Assembly (NCBI GenBank): GCA_007693395.1 | Contig: REDS01000033.1 | Span: 1 to 63,322 of the forward strand | DNA: 63,322 nucleotides | From: Balneolaceae bacterium | GTDB taxonomy: Bacteria > Bacteroidota > Rhodothermia > Balneolales > Balneolaceae | Direction: 5' to 3' | Part shown: piece after piece, positions 7,553 to 20,600 of the stretch | Layout: each line of letters starts with the position of its first letter | Numbering within the stretch: the first letter of the stretch is position 1 | Program-made: the position numbers and the translations under genes | Notes under the pieces: model-generated | The model's input: only the letters and a program-made list of their open reading frames with translations | What the model was told of the DNA's origin: nothing | Database searches by the model: none

Positions 7553-9571
7553 TTATTTACTTTCAAGAACCAGTTGTGCTTCCTCGAATCTGTTTGCCCT
7601 GTGCAGGGCCTCAATCAAATAGTCCCGCAATAGTTCATTATTGTTATCCTGCCGATATCGCCGCAACCACCTTTCGCAGAGAGTATCTAACTCACCTTTT
7701 ATTTGGCTCAGCCGGATTATTGACCTATAGGCTTCCCTGTTCTGATCATTTAGTGACAACACCCTTTCGTATGACAGAATTGCTCTGTCTAACTCATTAA
7801 GCTTTGTATGAACGTGCCCAAGAGTTAAGTGCGACATTTCATGATCCGGGCTAAACCGTATAGCAGTTTCCAGCCTCTGCTTTGCTTCGCTCAGATCATC
7901 CCCTTTCTGATAATACAGAATGCCCGTATAATGGTTTAAAATAGCACTATTCTGATGGACTTCACCTGTACGATCGAGAATGTATAATGCCGTTCCGAAG
8001 GATAGTTGTTCGCTAATCAAAACAAGAAATTCCTCCAAAGCACGATTTATGAAAGATAGCTTTCTGTAGTTTGTGAAGAGTTCCGGCTCAAGAAGCATTA
8101 GCTCATTAAGCCCGGCCTCCGCATCCCGGCTAACAGTTTGATAGGTTTGTTCATAAAGATTAAACAAATCAATCAATAGGTCAACATACTCTTTCACACT
8201 GTTTGAGTTGATTTCATTTGCCCTGATTACCAGTAAGTCTCCTAAAGCTGAAAACTTACTATTACCAAGAATTTCAAATAGATCTTCCCGTTTCTGTTCT
8301 ATGTGGATAATTGATGCATACTGAAGTGCAATCCAGGGATCGGAACCGGATGAAAGATAATTTTGAAAAATCAGTTTTGATTTTTCTATCTGACCAGCCT
8401 CTTTTAAAACTAATGCAAAATCACCCAGAAGCCCTGTATGGTTTGGCCAAACTGCAAGGTATGTTTCATAAGATGTTATCGCCTGATCAAAATCCGGTTC
8501 ATACAAGTAAGACCTTGCTGCCGCCCGGGCGTACTCGGCAGAATGGTGTAGAGTTGAAAGTGAATCAAAGTGCGCGTAAGCAGCTTCTGTTTGCCCGGAT
8601 GCTATCAATTCGCGCCCATACTCTTCCAGCAGTTTACGATCATCAGGAAATTCAGCCAGTTTTAGCTCAAGAATTTTTAGCAAACCGGTTATATTCATTC
8701 TCTGCCGATTTATCTCAATCAACGTACGGTAAAGCCTTCTTTCACTTGGATTTTCCTCAATTTTCCCCTGGAAAAATGCATTTGCACGTCGAGCTTCATT
8801 GTTGTTTAGCAGAGCTCGTCCATACATTATGGCTTTATCTATGTTTTCCGGATCGGACAGATAGAGCTGTTCAGCAGCCAAGAGTAAATTTTCCGGGTCA
8901 TTTTTGTTTTCATAAGCCTGTGCTTTCATAAAAAGCAGATTCTCGTTACCGGGAAATAACTCCAGAGCTTCTTTGGTTGTTTCAGCAGCTTCTTTCCATT
9001 TCTCATTTTTGATATAGAGATAGGCAAGATTATTATGAACCGATAAACTATCCGGGGTGTATTTACGCGCTTCTTTGAAATGTGAAATTGCTGTTCGTTG
9101 TTCATTTCTCTCAAAGGCGTTACCTCCTGCCTGCTGGTGCAATTGCCCAAGATATGCTGTAATCAGATTTATAGAGATATTTTCTGAATCATTTGAATCA
9201 TCTTTCATCATAGAATAGATCTCTTCAAAGACAGGTATTGCCTTAACCGGGTCTATTTTGATTAGTGCTTCACCTTTCAGTAAGCCAAGCCTGAGAGATT
9301 CTGAATGCTCTTCTAATCCTTCTGAGGTAATTTCAACTGCCTTATCCGGCTTGTCTGTTAACAGATAAGAGCTTGCTAAATAGGCATAAACCTCCTTTGG
9401 TGGAGACGGGTATTGTAGTGCTGAGCGAAAAAAGTCAATGGCCTGCTCATACTCCTGCAATTCGTAGTGCAATGCACCTTGACCCATAAAATATTGCAGA
9501 TTCTGCCCGCTTGCTATCAAAGGCAATAAAATCAACACTCCTGTAATGAGGCCCTTTCGAAACGGTTTCAT
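7553..9571 (-). CDS. Secreted tetratricopeptide-repeat protein
   Basis: 672 residues. A signal peptide (MKPFRKGLITGVLILLPLIA then SGQ) is followed almost to the end by degenerate TPR units. Clear examples are near residues 20-110 (YEQAIDFFRSALQYP), 170-230 and 560-660 (ALNDQNREAYRSIIRL type). TPR arrays are protein-docking scaffolds, and this one should sit in the periplasm or at the outer membrane. It begins 19 bp after the FN3 gene and is the fourth gene of the barrel / giant / FN3 / TPR operon, so it may help assemble or anchor the giant protein. No catalytic domain is seen. Confidence 0.85.
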   Translation of the reverse strand: MKPFRKGLITGVLILLPLIASGQNLQYFMGQGALHYELQEYEQAIDFFRSALQYPSPPKEVYAYLASSYLLTDKPDKAVEITSEGLEEHSESLRLGLLKGEALIKIDPVKAIPVFEEIYSMMKDDSNDSENISINLITAYLGQLHQQAGGNAFERNEQRTAISHFKEARKYTPDSLSVHNNLAYLYIKNEKWKEAAETTKEALELFPGNENLLFMKAQAYENKNDPENLLLAAEQLYLSDPENIDKAIMYGRALLNNNEARRANAFFQGKIEENPSERRLYRTLIEINRQRMNITGLLKILELKLAEFPDDRKLLEEYGRELIASGQTEAAYAHFDSLSTLHHSAEYARAAARSYLYEPDFDQAITSYETYLAVWPNHTGLLGDFALVLKEAGQIEKSKLIFQNYLSSGSDPWIALQYASIIHIEQKREDLFEILGNSKFSALGDLLVIRANEINSNSVKEYVDLLIDLFNLYEQTYQTVSRDAEAGLNELMLLEPELFTNYRKLSFINRALEEFLVLISEQLSFGTALYILDRTGEVHQNSAILNHYTGILYYQKGDDLSEAKQRLETAIRFSPDHEMSHLTLGHVHTKLNELDRAILSYERVLSLNDQNREAYRSIIRLSQIKGELDTLCERWLRRYRQDNNNELLRDYLIEALHRANRFEEAQLVLESK

Positions 9572-9590
9572 TTTGCAGATGCTGTTTTTA

Positions 9591-11618
9591 TTATCTGTTT
9601 ACAGCCTGAACCGGTGTGGCTGTACGGGCTTCCCGCCCCAACCTGTCAACAGGGTATACCTTGAACCACTGCCCGGCTTCGCTCTCTGTATGGATAAATG
9701 TTGTTTCTGCACCGTCAACTTCGGCAATAGTTTCAAAAATTCCGGTGGCGATATTTGCTCTGTAAATCTTGAATCGATCTACAACATTGGAATCCTGAAC
9801 CTGCCAGCGCAGTTCAACTCCCTCATCAACAGAAAAAGCCTGCACATTACGCGATCTCGGTGGCGGTTGTTGATGATGAGCCAGCAGCGTATCAGCAAGA
9901 ACCGGTTCCGACTCATTTCCTGCTGAATCTACTGCTGTGACCGAATAAACATAATGATTAAACAACTCAATTTCATCGTCGCGATAGATTCTCATTCCCC
10001 TGTCTCTTTCGGTAAGTGTGTTCGTAGAATCAGACTCTACATGATGCCTGTACACCTTGTAACTTGTAACATCCGTAGAAACTGAGGCCGGCCATGTTAC
10101 CTGAACTCTATCTGTATTTCTCATGCGTACATCAATGCTTACAGGTGGTTCTGGTGGTGTTATCACGGGGATTTGAATATCCGTCCAGACGGTATCACTC
10201 CTATTCCCATTGAGAGCCACGGTAACAACACCATATTCAAACGTAAGCCCCTCTCTGAAGCCGTCTTGATAGCCACTATCTGTAAAATGTGGTTCCAGAT
10301 GAGCTGATTCATTCAGCTGATCGAACGTAACACCGGCCTCCGGGTGAATTTGTCTTCTCAGAATCTGGAAAGTTCGTAACATTTCCGGATCATTATGTGA
10401 TTGCCAGCTTAGTTCTGTTTGGAACTGCTCAACATCAAAGCTTACACTTAAGTCCGATACCGGTTCAGGTGTTCTGTAATCCCAAATGTAAACATGGGCA
10501 GGATTGGAGCGCTCACTTTCATTGCCGTTTTCATCAACAGCTGTTACAGCATACCTAAATTGAACTCCCGGTTCGGTCTCTTCATGCACAAAAAAAGTTT
10601 GAAGTGGAGGGAGTAGCTCTTCCGTAATTCTGTGATACTCCTCTTCATCTCCCCTTGCTTTGTAAACATGGTACCCAACCACATCAATATCGGTGCTCGC
10701 TGGCCAGGTAATTTCACTATGGTACCGCTCATTGACATTTGCCCGAACTCTTCTAACCATGGAAGGTGGGATATTATCCCTGATTAATAACGTAACTACT
10801 TCACTTCTTTCTGATTGCTGGCCTGAATAATCCATAGCAACAACCCAAAATTCATACTCTCTGTCTATATGGGGTACGGTTATATGTTTTCTGTATTCAT
10901 TTTGATTAGTAGTTCGAAGAAGAATTGCATCAGTTGCATCAACTGTACGGTTATTGCTCATATCACGATAAAATGTTTGAAAACGCATTACATTTTCTGT
11001 GGCCGGATCTTCGTCGTAAGTTGGAAAACTCCACTGCAGCCGAACTCTGCGCTCTTCATGATCAGCTTCAACATTCTGCGGCTGTAGCGGGCGTTCAGGT
11101 GTTAATCTCGATTCATGTTCGAGAATATCACCGGTTGGCCTGTTTAAATCGTCCACTATCTCAATTCTGTAAGCCACTATCTCACCAATTGGTGCATTTT
11201 GGTCGATAAATGAACGGCCTAAAAGGCGGGCAAGATTTGGCAGTGTGGCATTAATAATGGCATTCTCATCCGTTTGCGCCCTCAGTAATAAAAAAGTTCG
11301 CTGGGCATCTTCAATCTCCATACTCTCTTGTATAAATTCAAATTCGTCGCCCATTTGCTGTTGTAACTGAAAACCATTTTGAACGGGAAAAATTGGCTTA
11401 TCCGTGAGTTGTTCCCATTTACCATCATTTACATTGCGATACACATGAAAACCATGCGATAACGGAATTGCATAGTCATGAAAAATATAGGCTGTGCCAT
11501 CTTCTCTTGCCAAAACATCCATCTCAGCAAGTTCAATATTTTGTGAAAATAGTATCTCCGGCAAAATTAAAATTACCGATATAATTGCTGTAAAAATTAT
11601 TTTATTTAGGTAATTCAT
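9591..11618 (-). CDS. Secreted FN3-repeat protein
   Basis: 675 residues. The signal peptide ends near ILFSQ. A unique N-terminal domain of ~180 residues is followed by about five fibronectin type III units, recognisable by repeated Y-x-V-Y-(R/K) strands and the A-V-D-x-x-G-N-E-S-E turn (for example YHVYKARGD, YAVTAVDENGNES). It lacks the PNYPNPFNP-type sorting domain found in the adhesin, so T9SS export is not obvious. It lies 26 bp downstream of the giant gene and 19 bp upstream of the TPR gene. An extracellular structural or binding role is inferred from architecture only. Confidence 0.85.
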   Translation of the reverse strand: MNYLNKIIFTAIISVILILPEILFSQNIELAEMDVLAREDGTAYIFHDYAIPLSHGFHVYRNVNDGKWEQLTDKPIFPVQNGFQLQQQMGDEFEFIQESMEIEDAQRTFLLLRAQTDENAIINATLPNLARLLGRSFIDQNAPIGEIVAYRIEIVDDLNRPTGDILEHESRLTPERPLQPQNVEADHEERRVRLQWSFPTYDEDPATENVMRFQTFYRDMSNNRTVDATDAILLRTTNQNEYRKHITVPHIDREYEFWVVAMDYSGQQSERSEVVTLLIRDNIPPSMVRRVRANVNERYHSEITWPASTDIDVVGYHVYKARGDEEEYHRITEELLPPLQTFFVHEETEPGVQFRYAVTAVDENGNESERSNPAHVYIWDYRTPEPVSDLSVSFDVEQFQTELSWQSHNDPEMLRTFQILRRQIHPEAGVTFDQLNESAHLEPHFTDSGYQDGFREGLTFEYGVVTVALNGNRSDTVWTDIQIPVITPPEPPVSIDVRMRNTDRVQVTWPASVSTDVTSYKVYRHHVESDSTNTLTERDRGMRIYRDDEIELFNHYVYSVTAVDSAGNESEPVLADTLLAHHQQPPPRSRNVQAFSVDEGVELRWQVQDSNVVDRFKIYRANIATGIFETIAEVDGAETTFIHTESEAGQWFKVYPVDRLGREARTATPVQAVNR

Positions 11619-11644
11619 AACGTTAAGCTTAAAAGATAATCCTA

Positions 11645-14600
11645 TTAAAATGGCATTATAAATGGCTGAATGATTATCAACGGCGGAGAGTAGATATCAC
11701 TCTCTGTAATATCTACAGATCTCACTCTTGTTAATCCGGCACCATTGGTTATACGTACAACAACTTTAAGTCCTGTTAGCTCAAGATCATCCGGGATGGC
11801 AGCGGATATCCCGCTTTCACTGAACGTACCATGCCGAACACCTTCGTGGCTTTGTATCTCTACTTTATCTGTAACCGGACTTAAATAAGCTTGGAAGTTG
11901 CCCCCATCTAATGTACCCTGAAACAACGTCTGTGCCACCCAAAGCTCTACCTTTGCAACCCCTGATTCAGGATCAAGTATATTTCCAATTTCTGCATCAA
12001 CTTTTCGAGTTGATTCATAAACCGTAAAATTAACATTTGGAACTACAGGTGGAGTGGTATCAAGATTAAATGGTCCCGTTGCCCTCACTGTCGAAGATAT
12101 ACCCTTTGTATTCACACTTCTATAACGAATGTAAAGGTTTTCTCCAACGGGCAGGTTTTCAGCTGGGATTGATAAATAGCGCTTCGTTTCATTTATCTGA
12201 GTTGACCTTGGAGATTGCTGAAACGACAACATATCAGATATAGATGGTGAAGCATCGTAAGTGCCACTCAATATCTGCGATCTTGTTAGGTTCCACTGCT
12301 TGTCAACGGTATTACCTTGTGGAAAACTACGAATATCGCCGCTTTCAGGAGAAGTTCCGATTGCATATTGAATACCCAACAGATCCGATTCCGGATCATA
12401 AGGTACATCAATGATATACAATTTCACATTGCTGCCACTTACTTTCGCCTGAAGTTTTCCGGAATTGGGCCTTGTTGCATCGATGGACTGATGCGGGCCA
12501 AATGTGTAGGTCTCGCCCACATTACCGGCATTATCTACTGGGCGTACATGCAGATATACATCCCGCTGAAATGAATCCAGTACCGGTGTATTTGTTCGTC
12601 CAAATCGAATGTCATCTTCTTCTCCTTCAATAACCAGAATGCCTTCCTCGTGAATATCAAAGGCACCGGAATCAAATAAATTTTCCGGGTCGGATGAGCT
12701 TCGAGACAATACATATTGATAATGCGAAAGGCCGGAAACATCCTCTTCTGCCGAGAAATTCGTAAACTGTACTGAAGGAACTCCATAGGTATTTGTCCAG
12801 GATTGAATCTGGCCGAATGAGGGGTTAAACTCCGGCACCGTTTCAATCAGCGGATGTACAGTTGTACTACTGCTGCCGCCAAAGAATGGATGGTTAAGAT
12901 TATCTATAAAGATGGCTCCCATAAACTGTAGTTCAACGCTGTGAGGTACGGAGTCATCATACACAAGTGGAGCGTTTAAAGTTACCTCAGGGCTCCATTG
13001 ACCCATATTGTTCTCGACCCGTGCATTTATGTAATATTCGTCACCCGGAGTCATATCAAGTGGCAAGGTTGGGCCTTGCATCTCTTCAGCGGGAATATCG
13101 CTGTTTGTTCTCCTCTGTCCCTGCAGCTGCGTCCACTCAATGATATTGTCCATCCCCGGTTCAGTACCAACTGAATATTCAAACCGGGCAATGCCAACTT
13201 CCGGATCGTTACCCTGTATTAGTAAATTCACATTGGTTGAGCTCGATGTCCAATACCGTTTCTCTCCATTAACTGACGTGCTATTATATTCCGGCAAAAC
13301 AATCACAGGCTCTTCAGGCGGGCTGGTTTCTTCTGGTAATACTTGCGTACCGGGAGCAGTAGTGCTTCCTCCCTCATCAACATCAACAGAAAAAGAAGCC
13401 CTTCTGATTGCTGTATTACCTCCAGAGCCACGTACCCGAACACCAAAGTTGACATTAGTGGTTCTTGCACCAAAATTGTTTGCATATAGTGTATGATTCA
13501 TTCGATTACCCACACTGAGGTATCGGTCCTGCGCACCATAAATGTCCGTACTGCCCTCTCCAAAAACTCTGTAATTGTATTGAATGCTGTTTTCAATGAT
13601 TTCAACCGGGTGAGTTGCGGTCCATTCAACCTGTGTTTCATTGTAAAAAGTACCGTCCTGCCTGTTTGGATTTACAACAATCTCCGTTATTTGCGGAGGC
13701 AAGAGCGATTGTGCAATTTGATCTCTTTGGTTCACATAACTCTGAAGGTTGGTGTCTATCTCTCCTTCCACATCATCGAGGGCTCCCCTCCAATCCAGAT
13801 AATTATCAATCAGGTTGTACAAAATACCTCCAAGATTCGACTTAGTAGTATAAAACTGGTCAAGCAGTATGGTAAAGTTTGCAGCTGTTTCAAAGGTTTC
13901 AATTTTACTGTCGCGGTAAACTGCCCATACTTCCTGAACCATTCTTTGGTTCATTGCATTGATGTAAGCAGAAAGACCTGCACGGTTCATTTCGATCCAA
14001 AAATTTGTGAATGCGTCTCGGTACTCATTACCCAAACTTGATGATGAGTCTGTGAAAGGGTGTGTTACCCTGCTGTATAATTCCGAAACATGACTTGAAG
14101 CAGTAGGAGACTGCAGGGTAGTGCGGGTATCTTCTTCATCTGAAAGGATTCTTGCAAACTGTATTAATTGTACAAATTGCCTGCTAAAATTATTGGCCGA
14201 ATTTATTAGATTCTGCCCTCCAACTATGCCTGTATTATTGATTGAAGTTATATACGCAGTTCTTAAATTATTAATTGTGGTTTCCAGAGAGGGTTCAAGG
14301 TTTGAAATCTCGCTTCTGAGCCCGGTAGCCCACTCTCTCTTTGCTAAAATTTCATTTCCTAAGGCTGCAAAATATTGATCGAATTGCTCCATTAGCATTG
14401 CATTTAAAGCCATCCAACCTACAATGTCCATCTCTCCGAACAGCCCTGATTCAGCTTTTAATAATCCATCAAGCGACTCAAGGTTTGATGAAATGTCACT
14501 TATATTTTGGATAAATTGCTCATTCAGCAAACGTAACTGTTCAGAATATTCGCCAACACTTTGTTGCTGTTGCCCTGCCAGGTTTTCATCAACTGCAAAA

Positions 14601-17600
14601 TCTACTCCAGTCTCTGCATTGGTTGATGGTTCCGGTTGGCTCACATATTGCACCGGGCTGTCTTCTAAACCCATCATCATGTTGTCAAATGCAATTTGAG
14701 CCTGTTCGGTGTACTCAACTGCAATCAAAATATCGTCTACTACGATATCGCTCCAGCTTGATAGAGTTTGATTCAGTACAATCGCGTACACCTCGAGAGC
14801 GCCCTTTAAATTACTGGCATTCATGTCACTTGGTATCCACGGACCTTCCGAGCGCATTATATCCATCACAGACACAAATATTTGCGGTATTTGAAATGAA
14901 ATACTTGGCGAGTAATAAGCTCCCATTGCTGTCTCAATCTGACTAACCCAGGAATTTCGCTGTGGGAAAGGAAGATCATAAAATGCTATACCTGCATCCC
15001 TATACGTTTGAACCCCCGGAGTAAGTGCTGCAAGCGGTATTTGTTCCGGCATAGTTATATCATCAACAGCTTGAAGTGCTTCTGCAAGTAGCTGTGCAAT
15101 ATGTTCCTCAAACTGTTCCTGTTGGGCTCTTGCCTGATCAACAAGGTCAACATGATCTCCCTTACCTCTGCCATAGTCAAGGCCGTCACTGTCAGAATAG
15201 GATGCCCAACCATGGCCGCAGCGTGATTTCCCCAACACTCGGCCGCAACCATAAGCCGATGCAAAAAACTCATAGCCACCCCCTTGTTTTGTAACAAAAA
15301 TGGCCTTCGCTTCCGCATCAACAGATACCAATCCCTTCAAAACCTTGGCTTCTACATCAACAACCCCATAAGCACCAAATGGATACTGATAATCCTCATC
15401 CTGCATTATCCATATAGCTCCGGTAAGACTTGCTTTAAAATCGATTATCTTTATATCAAACCCGACAGATAGAGTAGCTTCGAACATAAATCCCGGATTC
15501 CCTGCCAAAAGTGTTGCATTACCGTTTAAATATCTGTATACAGTTAAATCTACATTTCCAATCACTCCCCATACCCTTTCACCTTCTTCACCAGCCAAGA
15601 AAAATTCCACATCTCCTGTTCCGTCAATGATAAAGGGTACATCTACGGTTATATCAATACCTACGATAATTGCAAATGGATCGCGCATAATGGACGCTGA
15701 CAAGGTTCCGCTGATGTTGGTACTCGCAATGGATTCCACACCATCCATTCCCAGAACAGATGCCCTGGCATCCATATAAAAACTTTGATTGGTTATCTGA
15801 AAAAAGGTTGATCCCTCAAGAATGGCAGCACTGCCTCCACCACCTAAACTCACCGATGCAAACAGCATAACTGCAAAATCGGCCTCACCCTGAATGGATG
15901 CAGCATCTTCATCCACCAGCTCGTGCACACCGCTTCGGCTCATTGCATTGTGAACCATTGTGAGATCGTCCTGAACCGGCCTGTAGAAAAATCCGCCACC
16001 GGCACCGGTAAGGTTTATTACTCCCGGAACAATTGGTATGCCTGCGTCAGACTGAACCGCTACAAACAGGCCATAACTCACCTGCCCTCCAATAGTTGAA
16101 AACTTTCCTGCTACAACTGCATCAATGGACTCACCGGCTAAATTAAATGATGCTGAAGCGGCAGCTCTAACTAAAATATCTTGCCCTTCCTGCACATAGT
16201 TTAATGAGGCATTCATTGAGAAAAAGTCATCGAGCTGAACGTGCAGATTTTCAACGGTTAATGCCCTCCCATCTGCACTGTTATAGAACATGACCCTGTG
16301 TATCCCACCACTAAGTCCACCACTTTCATTTCCGCCATCTGCATTGATGCTGATTTCGAGGCCTGCATTGTCTGAGTCCATCCCTATTTCGGGGCATGGG
16401 CCAAAGCACATAATCTCGGTAACTTCAACTCTCGTTGTAGCTACCTCTTCAGAGTCAAAATCACCATCTTCCTGGAGCTCATCAGGAGCTCTTTCCTGAG
16501 TATCAGCAAGGTCTATCATAAAACCAGCCTCATCTGCCTTAAATACAAATTGGCCAACCTCCATCGAGAAAATGCTTGCAACATCTATCGATCCACCGGT
16601 TATGTTCCCTATATCAACCAGGCCTTCTTCTGTTACCCGGATACCTTCATAGCTTAAGCTGGCATCAACAGAAGGCAGAGTCATGCCTGCTTCACCGGCC
16701 AGTAAAAGTTCAAACCCTTCAGAAGCAGAGGAGCTTATATCTGCTGCGATTTGAATGTTGAAAAAGTGAAGATCGAAATCGAAAGAGGTATTTCCGGTAA
16801 TGTTATAGTTCACATTAATACTTTGCCCGATACCATAACTGAGGCCAATTCCCGGTTGATTTGGGAAATTATTACTCTTGCCAAACTCAATGACCGGATC
16901 AGGATCATCACCCAAGTAGATATTACCATTAGCGGCCACGCCGGTATCAATCCAATCGAATGGATTAATTTCTATTGCAACCTGAGTGAGTTCAAACTCC
17001 CCGAAATTCAACAAGTCAAAACGTTCGTTCACCTCAAACTCCAATCCAATCTGGTCGATCTGAATTTGATTGCTCTCATCCCTGTACATCGTCAATTGGC
17101 CAACGGCATCATAATCTTCCACCGGAGCCGGCAGTGTTACCTTAATATCTGAGGTAAGCTGAAGGCCCTCGTCATTGGTTAATTCAATGGACTGAAGCAC
17201 CAGGTATTGTTCAAATATTTCGATATCACCGGCACTTATCTGGTTAAAATTAAAGTGCCCGGCCGTTGTAATTTCGAGGCCGGTGTAATCAATTTGTTGA
17301 TTGAGAAATTGAATATTTCCATCGGTAGCTAATGCAAGCTCTCTCCCCGATAATGTTACCGTTGGGTTGATCAAATTGATCAGGAAAGCATCATCAAAAA
17401 AACCAAATTGCTGATCTCCAAGATCTCCAACAGCCTGGCCGATGGCAAAATGGAGCGATGGGGATGAACTGTAATTTGTTACTCCAACCTGTAAATCGTG
17501 CACTGTGATGGATACAGGCTCATCAAGAATATCTTCAAATGAAACCTGTCCGTTTACACTCAGGTAAAAATTGTCGTTCTCAGATACCAGAGCCAATCCC

Positions 17601-20600
17601 TCATGATCATCTAAAGAGAAAACCGCCTGTCCAAGCCTTAAATCATCCAGCGTATCGCCGGGATCAAGTAGGAAAGACCATCCTTCGGATGACCACTGTG
17701 CGTTAAAAAAGAGCGGGTCGTCATCTTCTTCAAGAACAAGGCTGCTGCCTAAGGTACCGGCAAAGCTCACACTGTTACTACCAAATGTGGCTTCAATGCC
17801 CAAAAGGTTTGCTACAAACGTATCGGTTTCACCGGAACCGGGAACAGACCCGGAGAAATCAAAGGTGTAAATCGGTTCAAGTGAAGCATCATACGTGGCA
17901 CTCACTTCTCCAACAGAAAATGACCCTGATTCGACACCATTCTGTGATAGCGTAGCAAAAAGTGCTGCTTCATGTCCCTCAAATATGGCTGGCAGATCAA
18001 ACGTGAGGCCAATTTCAAGCGAGATGCCGTCATCATCGTCCAGATTCAGATGGGTCAGGGTTACGGGCAGGTTCAGCCTGTTTTGCAGTGATATGTTGGA
18101 CTGAAGCGAGAGCGAACCGCCGGTTACATTATAGGCATCATCGGTTTGCAGTGTAAAGCTTACGCCAATTTCCAGATCTTCCCCGGCATGATCAGGAAGT
18201 GCCGGTACTACAAGAGACAAGTAATCACTTGCAGAGATCAGCATCCCGCTTTCGGTTGATTCCACCTCAACCAATGGTTCTCCCTCATCATCTTTTACTA
18301 TGATATATGCTATATCTTCACTCGGTAGTGGAATGCGATCTGGCAAAAATGCAAGTAACCCGGCACCAAAATGAAATCCATCTTCATCGATGTATGCAAT
18401 GGGCATGGCTGCTGGTACGCCATCTTCATCCCAGTAAAATTCAGCTCGCCCCCTGGTTACTGAAAGGCCGGAAATACTCATTGCGAAATCATCAACAAGT
18501 TCTACCCTCAGGTTGGTGTACTGTTCACCTTCGTATATTAAATTTGATGCGGCAGCACCTGTAAAGTTCAGGCCATGCTCGTTTATAATTACCTGGGCAT
18601 CGAGGTCCATCAGCAAAGCGTTGTTCGCAGGCATTGGATCTCCGTCTGCTATTATTTCGAATCCAAACGGCATCACATCAAATAGTACTGAAAATTCAGC
18701 GGCTACAGTTGCACTGCCACCGGCAATGTAAAATTCAGGAAGCGCAATTATTAGGTTATCGAAGTTCACGGATGCATCCACATTGCCCTTTTCCAGGTTA
18801 CCCGTACCTGTTAACGTTAACCCCTGCGAATCGAGTGAAGCCTGGTTGATGGCGAATGTGAAGAGAGGGTCTTCATCCTTAAAGTATGGCATGTTTAAGA
18901 CAAACGGTTGTGTGATGCTGACTGAACCATCATGAATAGTACCTGAAATTGCATCCAGTGCGAGTTGACCGGAAATTGTTCCGGGCTGTCCCCCACCCGG
19001 TGAGGGAAGTGTTACATCCACAGAGCCATCAAGAACAGCCATTTGTACGTCATTGTCGAGATAGAGATTGAGATCTGCATTTGGCACTTCCAGTATAACG
19101 GGGCCTAATTCAAGGTAACCGCAGGGCTGCAGGTTAGTTATGCTTCCTTCAAAAGCACGCCCTTCGATGATGGAAAGTGAATACTCAGCACCTTCAGGGC
19201 ATGCTGAGGGATCGTCCACAGTAAATGCAGGGATATTATTTATGGTACCGTTTATATCAAAATCTATTGCCTGCCGGTAGCTGTTTGATGGAACTTTAGC
19301 CAATGCAACAGATAGCCCATCTACAAGCAGAGATGGTGATTGATCACCTGAAGCTATAGGCAGTTCAATGCCACCTAAATCAAGATCAACCGCACCTGTT
19401 AAAAATCCTTCATCAAAGCCCACATTGGTAAATAATAATCCATCTTCAGGGCTTAGTGGAGTTCCCTCAAACTCCGGTAAATAGACTGCAAAGTTCATTA
19501 AAAGATTTGGACTTATATCAAATCCATCCACCCACGACCATGTGAACCCTGAGGGGATGTTGAGCGCCAGCGGCTTAAAGCCAAATCCAAGCAAGTCGAT
19601 TTCAGGGAGATTTAGTCCCGGGAAACTGCTTTCATCCACTAATTGTCCGGGGAAAGAAATGCCATCATGGCGGATTTCAATCTCATTAAGCGGAAAATCG
19701 ATACGCTGTCCACCGGATAATTCAATACCAATATCCAGATCCAACTCAATGGCAAATTCAAAACCATGCTCAGTTGAATAACTGAATTCGGGTATCGATA
19801 CAATTTCTTCCAGGTTTAAATTGAAGTTCCCAATTCCAAACCCTGGCGATTCATCAAAAGCATACCCATCAAAGTCAGAAATTGTGAAAAACCCTCCTGA
19901 TTCTGTTCTTACCGTGAGATCTGCTCCAGCCCGATAACCCTCATCCGTTAACACCTCAATACTGCCGCCAACGCTGAAATCGTAATTTGGCGATCCCGAG
20001 CCAACCGGCATATCGAAATTGCCGCTTAATTCATCCACGCCAATTACAACACGATCGCCGGGTGCGATGGAAAGCCGGCTGTCCATTCCTGTCAAATTAA
20101 AATTGGCACGTACGAATCCATCACCTCGAAGATAAAATTCCACATCGTTTGCGCCATCAAGCTCCTGATCAAACAGGTGCATATTTCCCAACATATAGAG
20201 TGCAGTAATGGAACTGCCGTTCACCATGCGGGAACCAAAATGTATCTGGCGAATGGTTAAGGGTACATTTCTGCCGGTAAGATTAAAAACCGGGTTATCT
20301 GCTGGCACATCAACTTCAACCGAACCGGAAATCACCTCCGGAGAGTATGGATTGGCTGATATGGTCAGATCGTTAATGGCAACATTAGCCAGTGTTGGCG
20401 GGTTGTCGGGGTCGATGTAAGGCACTACAAATGAAAGGTTTGAGCCAGGAATGGTTGACAGAACATAATTTCCCTCCTCATTTTCGGCAACATCAACCAG
20501 CAGTTCTCCATCTTCGCGAAGCTGAAGATAAGCAATCTGTTCTGTTGGAAGCGGCAGCCTGTCCGGCACAAGGTATTCCGCAAAGAATGCCATTACCGGA

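Noticed and set aside
8311-8931. 206-codon open frame on the plus strand inside the secreted TPR gene
   Set aside because: It is antisense to a clear TPR coding sequence, has no domain or signal, and its residue mix reflects the opposite frame.
13493-14041. 182-codon plus-strand frame inside the giant gene
   Set aside because: Antisense to a well-supported coding sequence, with no start context.
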